Assembly: GCF_016907515.1 (NCBI RefSeq)
Contig: NZ_JAFBBY010000001.1
Coordinates: forward strand, 3,720,001 to 3,784,000
Reading direction: 5' to 3'
DNA: 64,000 bases
From: Nocardioides nitrophenolicus
GTDB lineage: Bacteria; Actinomycetota; Actinomycetes; Propionibacteriales; Nocardioidaceae
Below are positions 39,701 to 45,347 of this stretch, piece by piece (the stretch's first letter is position 1; each line of letters opens with the position of its first letter). The translations under genes were made by a program, and so were the position numbers. The notes below the pieces were generated by a model that saw nothing but the letters and a program-made list of their open reading frames with translations, was not told where the DNA came from and ran no database searches.

Positions 39701-39751
39701 ATCCTGAGATCCCAGGATGAACTGATCGCCTACCTTAAGGAGTTCGGATGA
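27713..39751 (+). CDS. Giant Rhs/YD-repeat polymorphic toxin with C-terminal nuclease-like domain
   Basis: A 4,012-residue protein; GGGAGGGG precedes ATG 27713. In order: an N-terminal membrane anchor (about 38-59); a Pro/Asp-rich linker; six Kelch-like repeats (about 283-623, e.g. VLFGGQSSASGWLNDVWAWD); a DUF11-like domain; YD repeats; a LamG-like domain (about 1380-1596, YWRLGETSG and GEWHHVVYTYDG); RCC1 repeats (about 1826-2193, WGANGNGQLGHGD); a Gly-rich stretch (about 2583-2769); more YD repeats; and the Rhs core ending NMIDPDG near 3711. The last 300 residues are a variable toxin domain. EVDIDLGNLLVQVKSG near 3940-3950 resembles a PD-(D/E)xK nuclease core. A Rhs shell normally encloses and delivers such a toxin to competitors. 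The start of the immunity gene overlaps the stop. Confidence 0.88.
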   Translation: MAARTSEIVRLLIAILRSAAHALRRALGPAGATVGRRIAVASTAAAVLVGSVVTVVLVTDNPPADRAPLTGAGDAYDVELDALDAMKRPKADRGVRLNDPVEPASDEARRPGAKSKKVCEEQPAAGSGQAVDGAENEGASPLDLLLGDGKKGDREVCVYAETRQADDLPAVDPLTLADGYESVPEPKTPEGPADGPTGDPGAAPEGDPSGQPSADPSDPVDPSDPVDPSEGAETPDPQASEQGSATPAPAGRARRTSGDVVVDAPANAVPAVARTAAAPGAGEYLSPNWVQLHPASQPVASTEASMAYDKTRQQIVRFGGRNGSGTALAQTWVWNGTTWVQKTPATSPPARYRATMAWDANLGKLVLFGGQSSASGWLNDVWAWDGTTWAQVTPTGTAPTARAGAMMAYDAARAALVVFGGVNASGARNDTFQLKTTGTPPTTTTAWTQVQAHGVTGAPAARFDGGLGYSASTNQLLLFGGATSCGSGTCATVGDTWILGPTASTWTAKSPTHHPSARTSMAMTLDAGLGVVPAGSGVDPSKGAVVMFGGLSYDGTTPTLHHDTWAWTGDDWATAVGIASPTGRAGMSMASDGQGQLVMFGGLGGTTATTFLDETWAYDTGLPVLEMEVTSASDDPSAAGEDPVFWTGDVAEIEVTAVNTGTAPINGFTLTSALQSTLLAVGTLIKVDGSPVAACPPVVTVLCGVVENLTASINQIDIPIGGSRVGDFLASVVGTQRGCDLIDIPAIASDLTGASAQVYSQITVCGGGLGLEDWWTYDSTDLGNGGVASVNVANGNLVVQQTDAAPVQARGRLALGVNRFYNSQGHQGDSLGDPLGIGWQFDLGETGAFAGGFGVGGIPILPNIQTVLQPLSMPYFDRDGTRHTFKLRSLGATIGDVNLPIDLTQSGDGTSGGLLQQILKLLNPKTLLHDLVSTLPGKSYDKLCIDQAYTGPPGSNMYLFRYIGTAASGCANPASDGFIQVGWSLVRPDRVRYDYDTLGRIISVTDPAGQQLRYRYNGDLHGPTKIYTTELDGDPCEGTTCPSLTIKYNSAAPTGYQLVTVTDSAKRVTSYLIRHDGPTPYLAQVWEPGNPLPPFNGAPGSSTAARPSWSYTYSTATQACPGSDANAKTTGQLCSATDALGNTTTFAYTAAPIGPDRVLEVTDRRGNASGGGSKGLATRYTWTNHSSDDDAPPLQVTADIGSPDQVDACATGTDPSCQRIRYTGIDEWGRVGEIDEGDSGGLTLRQSGYFWDGLGADGGIESCSLPANAPMNHNLCQTVRRAKPSNAPLVPGEAGTATVDGVSVQDEAIAYTYGTLGQPLRKKALLDAGQPWTDANSAITTWGTHDQYFDANGDQRVVTNYVRGNGEIDSSGVASQYVAAVDADNPYAYWRLGETSGTTMTARTGPNGVYQAGVTLGAPGMIAGNPAINESTTGNGAVVNPLNGFANGTGTSSAFSVESWQKTTDTTQPQRTFAWGTLAAYAEVGRNYGGRPIMYLSSDTANGKAAAIAGNASIADGEWHHVVYTYDGSGSTTGMAIWVDGVKQSVVVVDDDLTGPFAAASSAGSTGRGGPGSSLDELALYTSVLPAGRIVNHFKAGLGGGDPVEADTLYATTDQIQELSPRGNAPAAENPNDSWGDYLTTIRRDLPPNGTLASTNKPADTTICGTATKGNTGLVCEVDAPSSAGVSAGACQSPTSGLPAGSPAAPTSSGYTHACTTYEYNSAGQRTLMKSPKANAGNLSEVTEYRYYDDTTACDTATARANCDLSGSVSAGGWLKAVIDPTGKKTVFAYDAAGNVARTWERNATNGLPLSATWSSADAPPSPAYIDQVNATPVTSDSLSVSNTALVAVMPDGTVSGSGVNTSGELGDGTTTTRPSAVPAVGLSNVVQVAQSATGSQLGCARSYFLTGSGAVWWAGPGQSTPVQLAPSVLKDIIQIAAGGCHILALDAQGRVWAWGSNATGQIGKGTTGGSDVTTPVKVLDNVATIGAGSQHSLAVKTDGSLWTWGANGNGQLGHGDTTARNTPTEITSGIKGVRAVSGGVNTSYALTRDGKAWSWGANASGNLGLGDMTQRTSPTRITTLGDGTPAGPVKQIVGANGGAAALMADGTVRGWGTNGSAQLGGAVIGTSTNPVAIPTLTGQVALAGGWSTWAAADSAGTIKVWGSTFNRQRADGQNPITTTTPAPSKLIISPYTQPGWAMRGTRDATGNLTTQTTDPLNQVRRVRSGRGNETFTAAYDKTTGYDASGRPVWTSGAQHRSTATVTSISYDPFGNPVKTVDARGIASLATFDAVNRPLTTKITRDTATTGQCTGTASGTDWTTAQAGERVCITSTTYDGVDRPITGTDGASQTTRTWFDAAGRTLRVDAPRASGVVLTSRFNNDRDGNVLDACSPREQAAGGSCTSTGRYSTHYVIDRAGRTVSATKYRMDGATAKSIQTGYRYDADGNTVSVTDPNGHETTTTYDLQGRRTSQTVPRSATQSNTTTWTYDDSGNVTAINAPGFTNTGTGADGDLVVDGITGAGSTDGVAHGAGNPFQIPDGAQYGSVTLQNGAHVTTTGTSSGLVFSASGTVTVCSSCVITMAGKGDTGGAANQDAANPNPGHGGKRGTTNLALAGTGGGGGGHKTDGSPGMGTGSAVGAPGLASGTADLSGVGGDYLEGSGGGGGGGGNGALSVGGSGGNGGGYIRIVADRLVVNGTITVAGANGSAPTGANSAGGGGGAGGGIWVEADEVELASPAVFNVSGGTGGPGANNRNGGNGADGRIRIDAGTLTNGTGSVPPEAFRGNSASVTAISYDAANRPLDTLEGALTTQADPARDHTAWAAPGLDGMSNTRTRALYNADGVITAVLPPQAFSDVASLTAPNANTARRIDYDLDGNPVATYSPRYDSAAGSPTASISAVGAGGDGGIGGNQQTTQCPTGPTTDQVRGLSAYASTVGVCSTRATYNPVGKVLRQYLPTSTGGDNRYLEYTYTGDNLVAKVTGPDPTNTGGSGRVDVATTTYDGVGRTTKTVNAKGYGPQTSYTGDGLVAQTTGQGYTDGVHTVAEITTFTYDANGNLVDTLNPEGDHTLQTWTTDDLLASIDAPGPDASDFATTVYTYDDAGNPIKVLNPNAEKDGTRAVINSFTDDNLIAYTHTPINNGAYRSVRYKYTPAGLKAVTETAKCSSTLGDIDVDDCYRGSPNWHSGGAMRIQYGDNGRVREQTGRAGSARRTIRSSYAQHGGLLQVTDPISDVTTDVSYYLDGKVRTVTDSGTGSAGANTNTYAYDGAGQVTVRSDQTGPDGATEGNKKTTSYAYNQAGLAQSMTSQVLGETTTYTYDTASRLLNASTPSGSGAHVNEWSWHPNNALARARTVFSSGGTDTEIADYEYVYDNNRNIVTQAVSGTVGTYASNYEYSPAQQLTKWTYAPSPGTAKVTTYGYDRNNNRTSQKVDSGDPTIWDYRLDNSINFVNGPVSGDGDKRTYTYNDDGLLHTDGCVTNTYDAFDRVKQVTVDSTTTPCPAGEDTTTSYTYDGLDRQRAITVTGSDEAGQNTTTKDVYDGLTTTVVGQYNAVNGAFTQPEVLYQLDAGGNQYAYDQANASAGKAFLDTDGHGNVTAITTAPASGTGGTGVLGCGVVYDPYGNPYQPDSGGNGICANGSQKNTTGNAAWYRGLTRDGSTGTYQMGTRTYDPDTGAFTTPDSYRVASPSTDLSVGTDPLTANTYTYVNGNPVNMIDPDGHGAVDPWGNDVSPCVSNPNSKSCSSVGVAKEAAAHKELVVRETDARNADRYRMAKTIHGTIQTNEGFFDHGVGGFLNNAASGTIGGLLELEALVPRMTVSNVQMAPGLSVPFPGFELGRTSLKDKFYDATGANPDSAVTKTCEWFCSWGPGLVAGVVRRAVTKAIVKGGTKTVAKTSIKNGASAGRLFASQDPYVAGTANAIEAVFPGRVVGVNGMRPMSNGLSREVDIDLGNLLVQVKSGNARGLTGQIDKTQRTTGVPTIGYAPGISDAGWRNAASEGIVILRSQDELIAYLKEFG

Positions 39752-40140
39752 GAGGCGGCTTCTTGATAGCGCTAGACGATGGTCTATTCATCCGCGCATC
39801 GTCTGCTCTCGTGATGCTGGGTGGAGTGGAAGCAGTCGACGGGGACGGGAATCGTCTCGTGCAGGTCTCAGACGAAGGTCGTCTCTTCACCCTGTACGAC
39901 CGGGTTTCAGAGGGCACTGAGTGGGAGGTCCATGAGGGGGAGTTCAGTGCGGCGACGGGTGTGGAGCTCCCTGACATGCGAAACGTGACGGCTTGCCCCT
40001 TCGAATGTCGCTGGCCAGACCTCGCCATCCGTCTCTCAGATGCGGTCGCGCGGACTACTGAGGCGCCGACCTGGCTGCTCGACGGCGACGGGGTCGTGTG
40101 GGACGCGGAGACTGTTGATCCGACCACAGTGCGACTCTGA
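39748..40140 (+). CDS. Putative immunity protein for the Rhs toxin
   Basis: A 130-residue acidic protein starting at an ATGA overlap with the rhs stop, the classic toxin-immunity arrangement. It has alternating strands (FLIALDDGLFIRASSALVMLGG, NRLVQVSDEGRLFTLYD) and a DGDGVVWDAETVD tail. I do not recognise its family; immunity is inferred from position, size and acidity. Confidence 0.7.
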   Translation: MRGGFLIALDDGLFIRASSALVMLGGVEAVDGDGNRLVQVSDEGRLFTLYDRVSEGTEWEVHEGEFSAATGVELPDMRNVTACPFECRWPDLAIRLSDAVARTTEAPTWLLDGDGVVWDAETVDPTTVRL

Positions 40141-40397
40141 CCACCTTGCGTTGGCTGCGGTCGCACCTGACTGCCGGATCCACTCCAGAAGCCGAGCTCA
40201 TGGATGGCGGAATGGGATGGGACGAGGCACGCGATCTAGCTGGGCCATGAGCCGAGCGACGCAACCTGGACCTAGGTTGCTCTGCTCCAACGACGCGATG
40301 GCGTACGTGACTCCAGGTCACTACCGCCCGATCTGCGCGGCGTGTGTGTCGAGTACTTGAAGTCGACAGGTGCGACAGTCACTAGCCTGACGACAGC
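40141..40397. other. Intergenic stretch with a hairpin and a possible gene scrap
   Basis: About 260 bases. A hairpin at 40261-40280 has perfect 7-bp arms GCAACCT/AGGTTGC. A short open frame from ATG 40247 to 40360 ends with Cys residues in the pattern CSND...YRPICAAC, which could be a scrap of a displaced cassette. No supported gene. Confidence 0.3.
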
Positions 40398-41012
40398 ATG
40401 GTGGAAGAGGTGACGGTGCGGATCTACGACGAGCGCGACCTAATCGGCCGGCTCACAGGCCTGGACCGACGATCGAAGACCGCTTTTGCCGCCGCGTGCG
40501 CCCAGCGTCTCTTGCAGATGTTTGAACGCTACTCGAGCTCTGTGGCGACGCCGGAGGTTGGCCCAAGGCTCGCAAGAATCGTTGACGCTGCCTGGGCAGT
40601 CGCATCTGGAGAGGTCGCACGGACAGACCTGCTTTCCCTGCAGGCGGAAGCCGAGGACATGGTTCCCAGCGACGAGGACTCCTGGACTCGAGAATTGGGC
40701 TACGGACAGAACGCCGCCGCAGCGGCGGCATACGCGATCCGGACCTGGCTCACGAACGATCCTCAAGAGGCCGGCTGGGCGGCGCGACAGGTCTACGAAA
40801 TCGCTGACTACGCGATGCTTCAGGCAAACCCAGATCTCGACCCCAGTGCTTCTGGCGCGGATCTCCGCATTCTAGGATCCGACCTCGTTCAAGACGCTTT
40901 GCAAGCGATTGAAATAGCGCTGGACGCAGTCGCAACAGGCTCCTATGACGTGCAACAACTGAGAGCAGATGCAGAGGCGGGAGGTCGTCGTCTCGCCGAT
41001 GCTGCCCCTTAA
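40398..41012 (+). CDS. DUF416-family protein, probable orphan immunity gene
   Basis: A 204-residue all-helical protein matching the DUF416 pattern: KTAFAAACAQRLLQMFERYS, LARIVDAAWAVASG, AAAAAAYAIRTWLTNDPQEAGWAARQVYEIADYAML. DUF416 proteins are common among immunity genes of polymorphic toxin systems. The toxin it would match is not here, so it is probably kept from an earlier cassette. The start may be ATG 40398 or GTG 40416; AAGAGG at 40405-40410 favours the latter. Confidence 0.75.
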   Translation: MVEEVTVRIYDERDLIGRLTGLDRRSKTAFAAACAQRLLQMFERYSSSVATPEVGPRLARIVDAAWAVASGEVARTDLLSLQAEAEDMVPSDEDSWTRELGYGQNAAAAAAYAIRTWLTNDPQEAGWAARQVYEIADYAMLQANPDLDPSASGADLRILGSDLVQDALQAIEIALDAVATGSYDVQQLRADAEAGGRRLADAAP

Positions 41013-41023
41013 TTCCCAGCTGT

Positions 41024-41220
41024 AACGAGTACGGGGGCAACGGTTTCGCGCAGACCAAGTTGGCCGACGTGTCATTCGGAGCGCGCATCGACTTGACGAG
41101 GCAACGGTTCCCGACTGGCGACGAGTACGTCTACATCGACGATGCAGCGGCTGCCGTGCGGCGCGCACGGATCGCTTACAAAGAATCGAACGATCCGAAC
41201 GCGAAGAAGCGGGCCCGCGG
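41024..41220 (+). repeat. Partial duplicate of the pentapeptide-like immunity gene (copy at 44917-45113)
   Basis: 197 bases align without gaps to 44917-45113, inside the gene at 44452-45240, with about 20 differences. This copy keeps only the last strands and GDEYVYIDDAAAAVRRARIA. It ends at CCGCGG, where rhs sequence takes over. Confidence 0.85.
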
Positions 41221-41500
41221 TCTGACCCGTGACGGGTCGACGGGGACCTACCAGATGGGCACCCGGACCTACGAACCCGACATCGCAGCGTTCACCACCC
41301 CCGACTCCTACCGGGTTGCCTCGCCCTCGACCGACCTGTCGGTCGGGACCGACCCGTTGACCGCCAACACCCACACATACGTCAACGGCAACCCGGTCAA
41401 TATGACCGACCCCGACGGCCCGGCCGGCGTGTCAGGACGACCTGGGATGCGGAGTCACGAAGACCGCGACCTCGGTCTCGGGGACCGTCCTCACTCCTGA
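41060..41500 (+). pseudogene. Chimeric fragment: immunity-gene end fused to rhs core tip
   Basis: The open frame begins inside a truncated immunity gene (VSFGARIDLTRQRFPTGDEY to AKKRARG). It switches at CCGCGG into the Rhs core (LTRDGSTGTYQMGTRTYEPD to YVNGNPVNMTDPDGP), then runs into unrelated residues and stops. No ribosome site precedes the TTG at 41060. It is a recombination scar between an immunity gene and an rhs tip, not a working gene. Confidence 0.8.
41216..41420 (+). repeat. Duplicate of the rhs core tip (matches 38651-38855)
   Basis: About 205 bases match the end of the Rhs core of the intact gene with few changes and no gaps, ending at the DPDG codons where toxin domains begin. 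Such silent rhs tips allow toxin exchange by homologous recombination. Confidence 0.85.
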
Positions 41501-41620
41501 ACCGGAAAATCGCGGCGCATGGGTTTCCCACGTTGGGGAGGAATCACCTGGATATGACCCCTGGAGCGGAGCGAAGTCGGCGATTCCGGACCCCGCGAGA
41601 CTGGGCAAGAGTTTCGTGGG
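41436..41620 (+). pseudogene. Frameshifted toxin-domain remnant cut by an IS element
   Basis: In the frame shifted relative to the rhs tip, about 60 codons read as ordinary protein (VTKTATSVSGTVLTPEPENR, GAWVSHVGEESPGYDPWSG, AKSAIPDPARLGKSFVG) up to the edge of the IS256 element at 41621. In the tip's own frame the sequence is Arg/Asp-rich and soon stops. This suggests an old C-terminal toxin segment separated from its core by an indel and truncated by the IS. Confidence 0.45.
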
Positions 41621-41665
41621 GACAGAGCCCCGCGGGGTGGTGGGCTTTGAGGTGATCCTCGGTGC

Positions 41666-42163
41666 CTACTCGCCGCTGTCGATCGCGGCGATGGGTCCAG
41701 TATCGCTGTCGGGGTAGAGCAGCGCCATCGATCCTTCGGACAGGTAGCGCCGATCGCCTGCTTGCCACTCGTCGTGCATGTCGGCCAGCACTGCTCCGAC
41801 GAGCCGGATCACCGCGGCGGGGTTGGGGAAGATCCCGACCACGCGGGCCCGGCGTTTGATCTCCTTGTTGACCCGCTCGAGCGGGTTGGTCGACCAGATC
41901 TTCTGCCAGTGCGCGCGCGGAAACACCGCGAAGGCAAGGACCTCTGGCTTGGCTTCGTCCATCAACGGCCCGATCTTGGGGAACGACTTCACGAGCTGGT
42001 CACGGACCTCGTCCCACGCGGTGGCGACCGCGTCAGCATCGGGTTGGGCGAACGCGGTCCGGAACACCGCGGCGACCATGTCGACGTGCGACTTGGGTAC
42101 GTGAGCCAACAGGTTGCGGGCGAAGTGCACGCGGCACCGTTGGTGCCCAGCGCCTTGGAACGA
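41666..42163 (-). pseudogene. IS256 transposase, 3' part of the outer copy
   Basis: Encodes the last 165 or so residues of a Mutator-type transposase (FQGAGHQRCRVHFARN to DTGPIAAIDSGE), including the C-terminal catalytic Glu region near STNPLERVNKEIKRR. The rest of the gene is at 43558-44293; the inner IS separates the two. Joining both parts and removing one copy of the 4-bp duplication restores 409 codons. Confidence 0.88.
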
Positions 42164-43557
42164 GTAAGAGTCCCTGGGAGTGGTGGGGTTTGAGGGACCA
42201 CGGCGGGGCTGTCTGACGTAGGCGGCCATCGGCGGGATCTTCGGTGTGTAACGGCTAAGCACGCACTGAAGGAGAACCACCGATGGCCTTGCCCCAGTCT
42301 GCCCTGTCCGAGCTCCTCGAGGCGTTCCGCACCGGCGACGGCGTGGACCTGATCCGTGAGTCGGTCCGCGTCGCGCTGCAGGAACTGATCGAGATCGAGG
42401 CAACCGAACGCATCGGCGCCGCACCCTACGAACGCACGCCTGAGCGTGTCACTGATCGCAACGGCCACCGGCCACGGATGCTGACCACCAAGGCCGGCGA
42501 CGTCGAGCTGCGTATCCCCAAACTGCGCAAGGGCTCTTTCCTGCCCGTGATCCTCGAACCCCGCCGGCGCATCGACCAGGCCCTGTACGCGGTCGTGATG
42601 GAGGCCTACGTCCACGGCGTCAGCACGAGGAGCGTCGACGACCTGGTCGAAGCGATGGGCTCCGATTCGGGGATCTCCAAATCGGAGGTATCTCGGATCT
42701 GCGCCGGGCTGGACGAGCAGGTCGGCGCGTTCCGGACCCGGCCGCTGGACCACATCGAGTTCCCCTACGTCTACCTGGACGCGACCTACCTCAACGTCCG
42801 CAACACCACCTCCCAAGTGGTGTCCATGGCGGTGGTGGTCGCCACCGGGATCGCCGCTGACGGCTCACGCGAGGTTCTCGGCCTTGATGTCGGCGATAGC
42901 GAGGACGAGACGTTCTGGCGCGGGTTCCTGACCAGCCTCAAGCAACGCGGCCTGCACGGCGTGCGGCTGGTCATCAGTGACCAGCACGCCGGCCTGGTCA
43001 AGGCACTCAAGCGGTCGTTCCAAGGCGCCGGCCACCAACGCTGCCGGGTGCACTTCGCACGCAACCTGCTGGCCCACGTGCCCAAGTCACACGTCGACAT
43101 GGTCGCCGCGGTGTTCCGCACCGCGTTCGCGCAACCCGATGCTGACGCGGTCGCCACCGCGTGGGACGAGGTCCGTGACCAGCTCGCGAAGTCGTTCCCC
43201 AAGATCGGGCCGTTGATGGACGAGGCCAAGCCGGAAGTCCTCGCCTTCGCCACGTTCCCGCGCGCGCACTGGCAGAAGATCTGGTCGACCAATCCACTCG
43301 AGCGGGTCAATAAGGAGATCAAGCGCCGCGCCCGCGTGGTCGGGATCTTCCCCAACCCCGCCGCGGTGATCAGGCTCGTCGGAGCGGTCCTGGCCGACAT
43401 GCACGACGAGTGGCAAGCCGGCGATCGGCGCTACCTGTCCGAAGGATCCATGGCGCTGCTCTACCCCGACAGCGATACTGGACCCATCGCCGCGATCGAT
43501 AGCGGCGAGTAGGCACCGAGGATCACCTCAAAGCCCACCACCCCGCGGGGCTCTGTC
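42164..43557 (+). mobile_element. IS256-family element (inner, complete copy)
   Basis: 1,394 bp with imperfect terminal inverted repeats (about 25 of 32 positions match) around one complete transposase gene. It is inserted head-to-head within the transposase gene of the outer copy. ACGA (or ACGAG) is repeated at both borders. Confidence 0.88.
42283..43512 (+). CDS. IS256-family (Mutator) transposase
   Basis: A 409-residue DDE transposase with AAGGAGA before the ATG. Family blocks include IGAAPYERTPERVTDRNGHR, the first Asp in FPYVYLDATYLNVR, the second in LVISDQHAGLVKAL, the C-H motif region HQRCRVHFARNLL, and the Glu near STNPLERVNKEIKRRARVVG. All key acidic residues are present, so the enzyme may be active. 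It differs from the outer copy at scattered residues (e.g. YLNVR against YLHVR), so it is not a fresh duplicate. Confidence 0.93.
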   Translation: MALPQSALSELLEAFRTGDGVDLIRESVRVALQELIEIEATERIGAAPYERTPERVTDRNGHRPRMLTTKAGDVELRIPKLRKGSFLPVILEPRRRIDQALYAVVMEAYVHGVSTRSVDDLVEAMGSDSGISKSEVSRICAGLDEQVGAFRTRPLDHIEFPYVYLDATYLNVRNTTSQVVSMAVVVATGIAADGSREVLGLDVGDSEDETFWRGFLTSLKQRGLHGVRLVISDQHAGLVKALKRSFQGAGHQRCRVHFARNLLAHVPKSHVDMVAAVFRTAFAQPDADAVATAWDEVRDQLAKSFPKIGPLMDEAKPEVLAFATFPRAHWQKIWSTNPLERVNKEIKRRARVVGIFPNPAAVIRLVGAVLADMHDEWQAGDRRYLSEGSMALLYPDSDTGPIAAIDSGE

Positions 43558-44293
43558 ACGAGCGCTTGAGGGCCTTGACCAGGCCGGCGTGCTGGTCGCT
43601 GATCACGAGCTTCACACCCGACAGGCCGCGTTGCTTCAAGGTGGCCAAGAACCCCCGCCAGAAGGTCTCGTCCTCGCTGTCACCGACGTCGAGCCCGAGG
43701 ACTTCGCGTGAGCCGTCAGCGGCGATCCCGGTGGCGACCACGACGGCCATGGACACGACCTGGGAGGTGGTGTTGCGGACGTGGAGGTAGGTCGCGTCGA
43801 GGAAGACGTAGGGGAACTCGATGTGGTCCAGCGGTCGGGTCCGGAACGCACCGACCTGCTCGTCCAGGCCGGCGCAGATCCGAGAGACCTCGGACTTGGA
43901 GATCCCCGAGTCGGAGCCCATCGCTTCGACCAGGTCGTCGACACTCCTCGTGCTGACACCGTGGACATAAGCCTCCATCACGACCGCGTACAGGGCCTGG
44001 TCGATGCGCCGGCGGGGTTCGAGGATGACGGGTAGGAACGAGCCCTTGCGCAGCTTGGGGATGCGCAGCTCGACGTCGCCGGCCTTGGTGGTCAGCATCC
44101 GTGGGCGGTGGCCGTTGCGGTCAGTGACGCGGTCAGGGGTGCGTTCGTAGGGTGCGGCGCCGATGCGTTCGGTCGCTTCGATCTCGATCAGTTCCTGCAG
44201 CGCGACGCGGACCGATTCACGGATCAGGTCCACGCCGTCGCCGGTGCGGAACGCCTCGAGGAGCTCGGACAGGGCAGACTGGGGCAAGGCCAT
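43558..44293 (-). pseudogene. IS256 transposase, 5' part of the outer copy
   Basis: Encodes residues 1 to about 244 of the transposase (MALPQSALSELLEAF to LVISDQHAGLVKALKRS) and then runs into a stop created by the inner element. It carries both catalytic Asp but lacks the Glu half at 41666-42163, so it is inactive by itself. A truncated DNA-binding product could still inhibit transposition; that is speculation. Confidence 0.88.
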
Positions 44294-44451
44294 CGGTGGT
44301 TCTCCTTCAGTGCGTGCTTAGCCGTTACACACCGAAGATCCCGCCGATGGCCGCCTACGTCAGACAGCCCCGCCGTGGTCCCTCAAACCCCACCACTCCC
44401 AGGGACCCTTACCACCTGGCCAGGTCGGCGCTCACCTAGCAAGACCCGGCT

Positions 44452-45240
44452 ATGCCAACGTCACCATCTGCACCTGTATCCTCCCGACCTGCTGATATGG
44501 AATTTCGAGTTCGAAGAACCGGCCACGTCGACATTGTCGATGCTGACCGCGTGGTGTTGGCCAACCAGCATCTCGTTGAAGCTGACTTCAGCGGACGACA
44601 CCTGACGCAGTTCTCTGCCGAGGGGTCGCGGTTCGATCGCTGCATCTTCGATCGCGCGGTAATCGATTCGGCGTCCTTCGGTGCAGGCCGGATCGTGTCT
44701 GAGTACGTGGGCTGCAGGTTCGACGGTGCGAAGTTGTCGATGGGTGCTGGTGGAAATGCCCGGTTCGTTGACTGCACCTTCGAGAACACCCGCATCGAGC
44801 ATTGGTTTTGCTTCGCCGTGCAGTTGGTGGGCTGTACTTTCTCGGGCCGGCTAGCCAAGGCCGTCTTCAACGGTGCTGTTCCTGCCGACAAGCAGGCCAT
44901 CGCGGGCCGACGGATCAACGAGTTCGAGGGCAACGATTTCGCGCGGGCCAAGTTGGTCGACGTGTCATTTCGAACGGGCATCGACTTGACGAGGCAACGG
45001 CTCCCGATTGGCGACGAGTATGTCTACATCGACGATGCAGCGGCTGCCGTGCGGCGCGCACGGATCGCCTATAACGAATGGAACGATCCGGACGCGAAGA
45101 AGCGGGCCCGCGGCGTCCTGGCGGTGATGGAGGAAGATGTTGCCGCTGGACAGGCCCAGCTTCTTGTTCGGCCCGACGACTACCCACGCGCTGCGCGTCC
45201 CGCGATTCGTCTGCTGCTCGAGGCAGCACGAGCGTTCTGA
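44452..45240 (+). CDS. Pentapeptide-repeat-like protein, probable immunity protein
   Basis: A 262-residue protein with irregular A/C-x-F-type repeats forming a right-handed helix: VEADFSGRHLTQFSAEGSRF, then RCIFDRAVIDSASFG, ARFVDCTFENTRI and FEGNDFARAKLVDVSF. The C-terminal 90 residues are helical. ATG 44452 is only 40 bases from the IS end; ATG 44497 (MEFRVRRTGHVD) may be the true start, and neither has a clear ribosome site. A partial duplicate at 41024-41220 joined to rhs sequence links it to the Rhs locus, so immunity is likely. Confidence 0.7.
   Translation: MPTSPSAPVSSRPADMEFRVRRTGHVDIVDADRVVLANQHLVEADFSGRHLTQFSAEGSRFDRCIFDRAVIDSASFGAGRIVSEYVGCRFDGAKLSMGAGGNARFVDCTFENTRIEHWFCFAVQLVGCTFSGRLAKAVFNGAVPADKQAIAGRRINEFEGNDFARAKLVDVSFRTGIDLTRQRLPIGDEYVYIDDAAAAVRRARIAYNEWNDPDAKKRARGVLAVMEEDVAAGQAQLLVRPDDYPRAARPAIRLLLEAARAF
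44917..45113 (+). repeat. Source-like copy of the immunity-gene repeat (pairs with 41024-41220)
   Basis: Ungapped match to 41024-41220. Here it lies inside an intact reading frame, so this copy is closer to the ancestral state. The two copies flank the IS256 nest and could recombine to delete it. Confidence 0.8.
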
Positions 45241-45275
45241 ATCAGCTGGTCGGGGGCCTGCTGCAGCAGACCCCC

Positions 45276-45347
45276 GAGGTGTTGTAACAGCTCGACGCCG
45301 GCGGCACCCAGATCGCCTATGACCAGGCCAATGCGTCAGCGGGCAAG
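45276..45347 (+). pseudogene. Rhs core fragment with a TAA in place of Tyr
   Basis: 72 bases align without gaps to 38381-38452 of the intact rhs gene (EVLYQLDAGGNQYAYDQANASAGK). A one-base change turns TAC into TAA at 45284-45286. It is a decayed rhs core piece directly after the pentapeptide-like gene, so another rhs cassette once followed here. Confidence 0.8.

Larger units (their letters stand above)
41621..44412 (-). mobile_element. IS256-family element (outer copy), interrupted by a second copy
   Basis: Terminal inverted repeats start GACAGAGCC at the left end and, read inward from the right end, GTAAGGGTCCC; both then share GTGGTGGG-TTTGAGG. Removing the inner element (1,394 bp) and a 4-bp duplication leaves 1,394 bp, the same length as the inner copy. 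No direct repeat is visible at its outer borders (GTTTCGTGGG against CACCTGGCCA). Confidence 0.85.
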
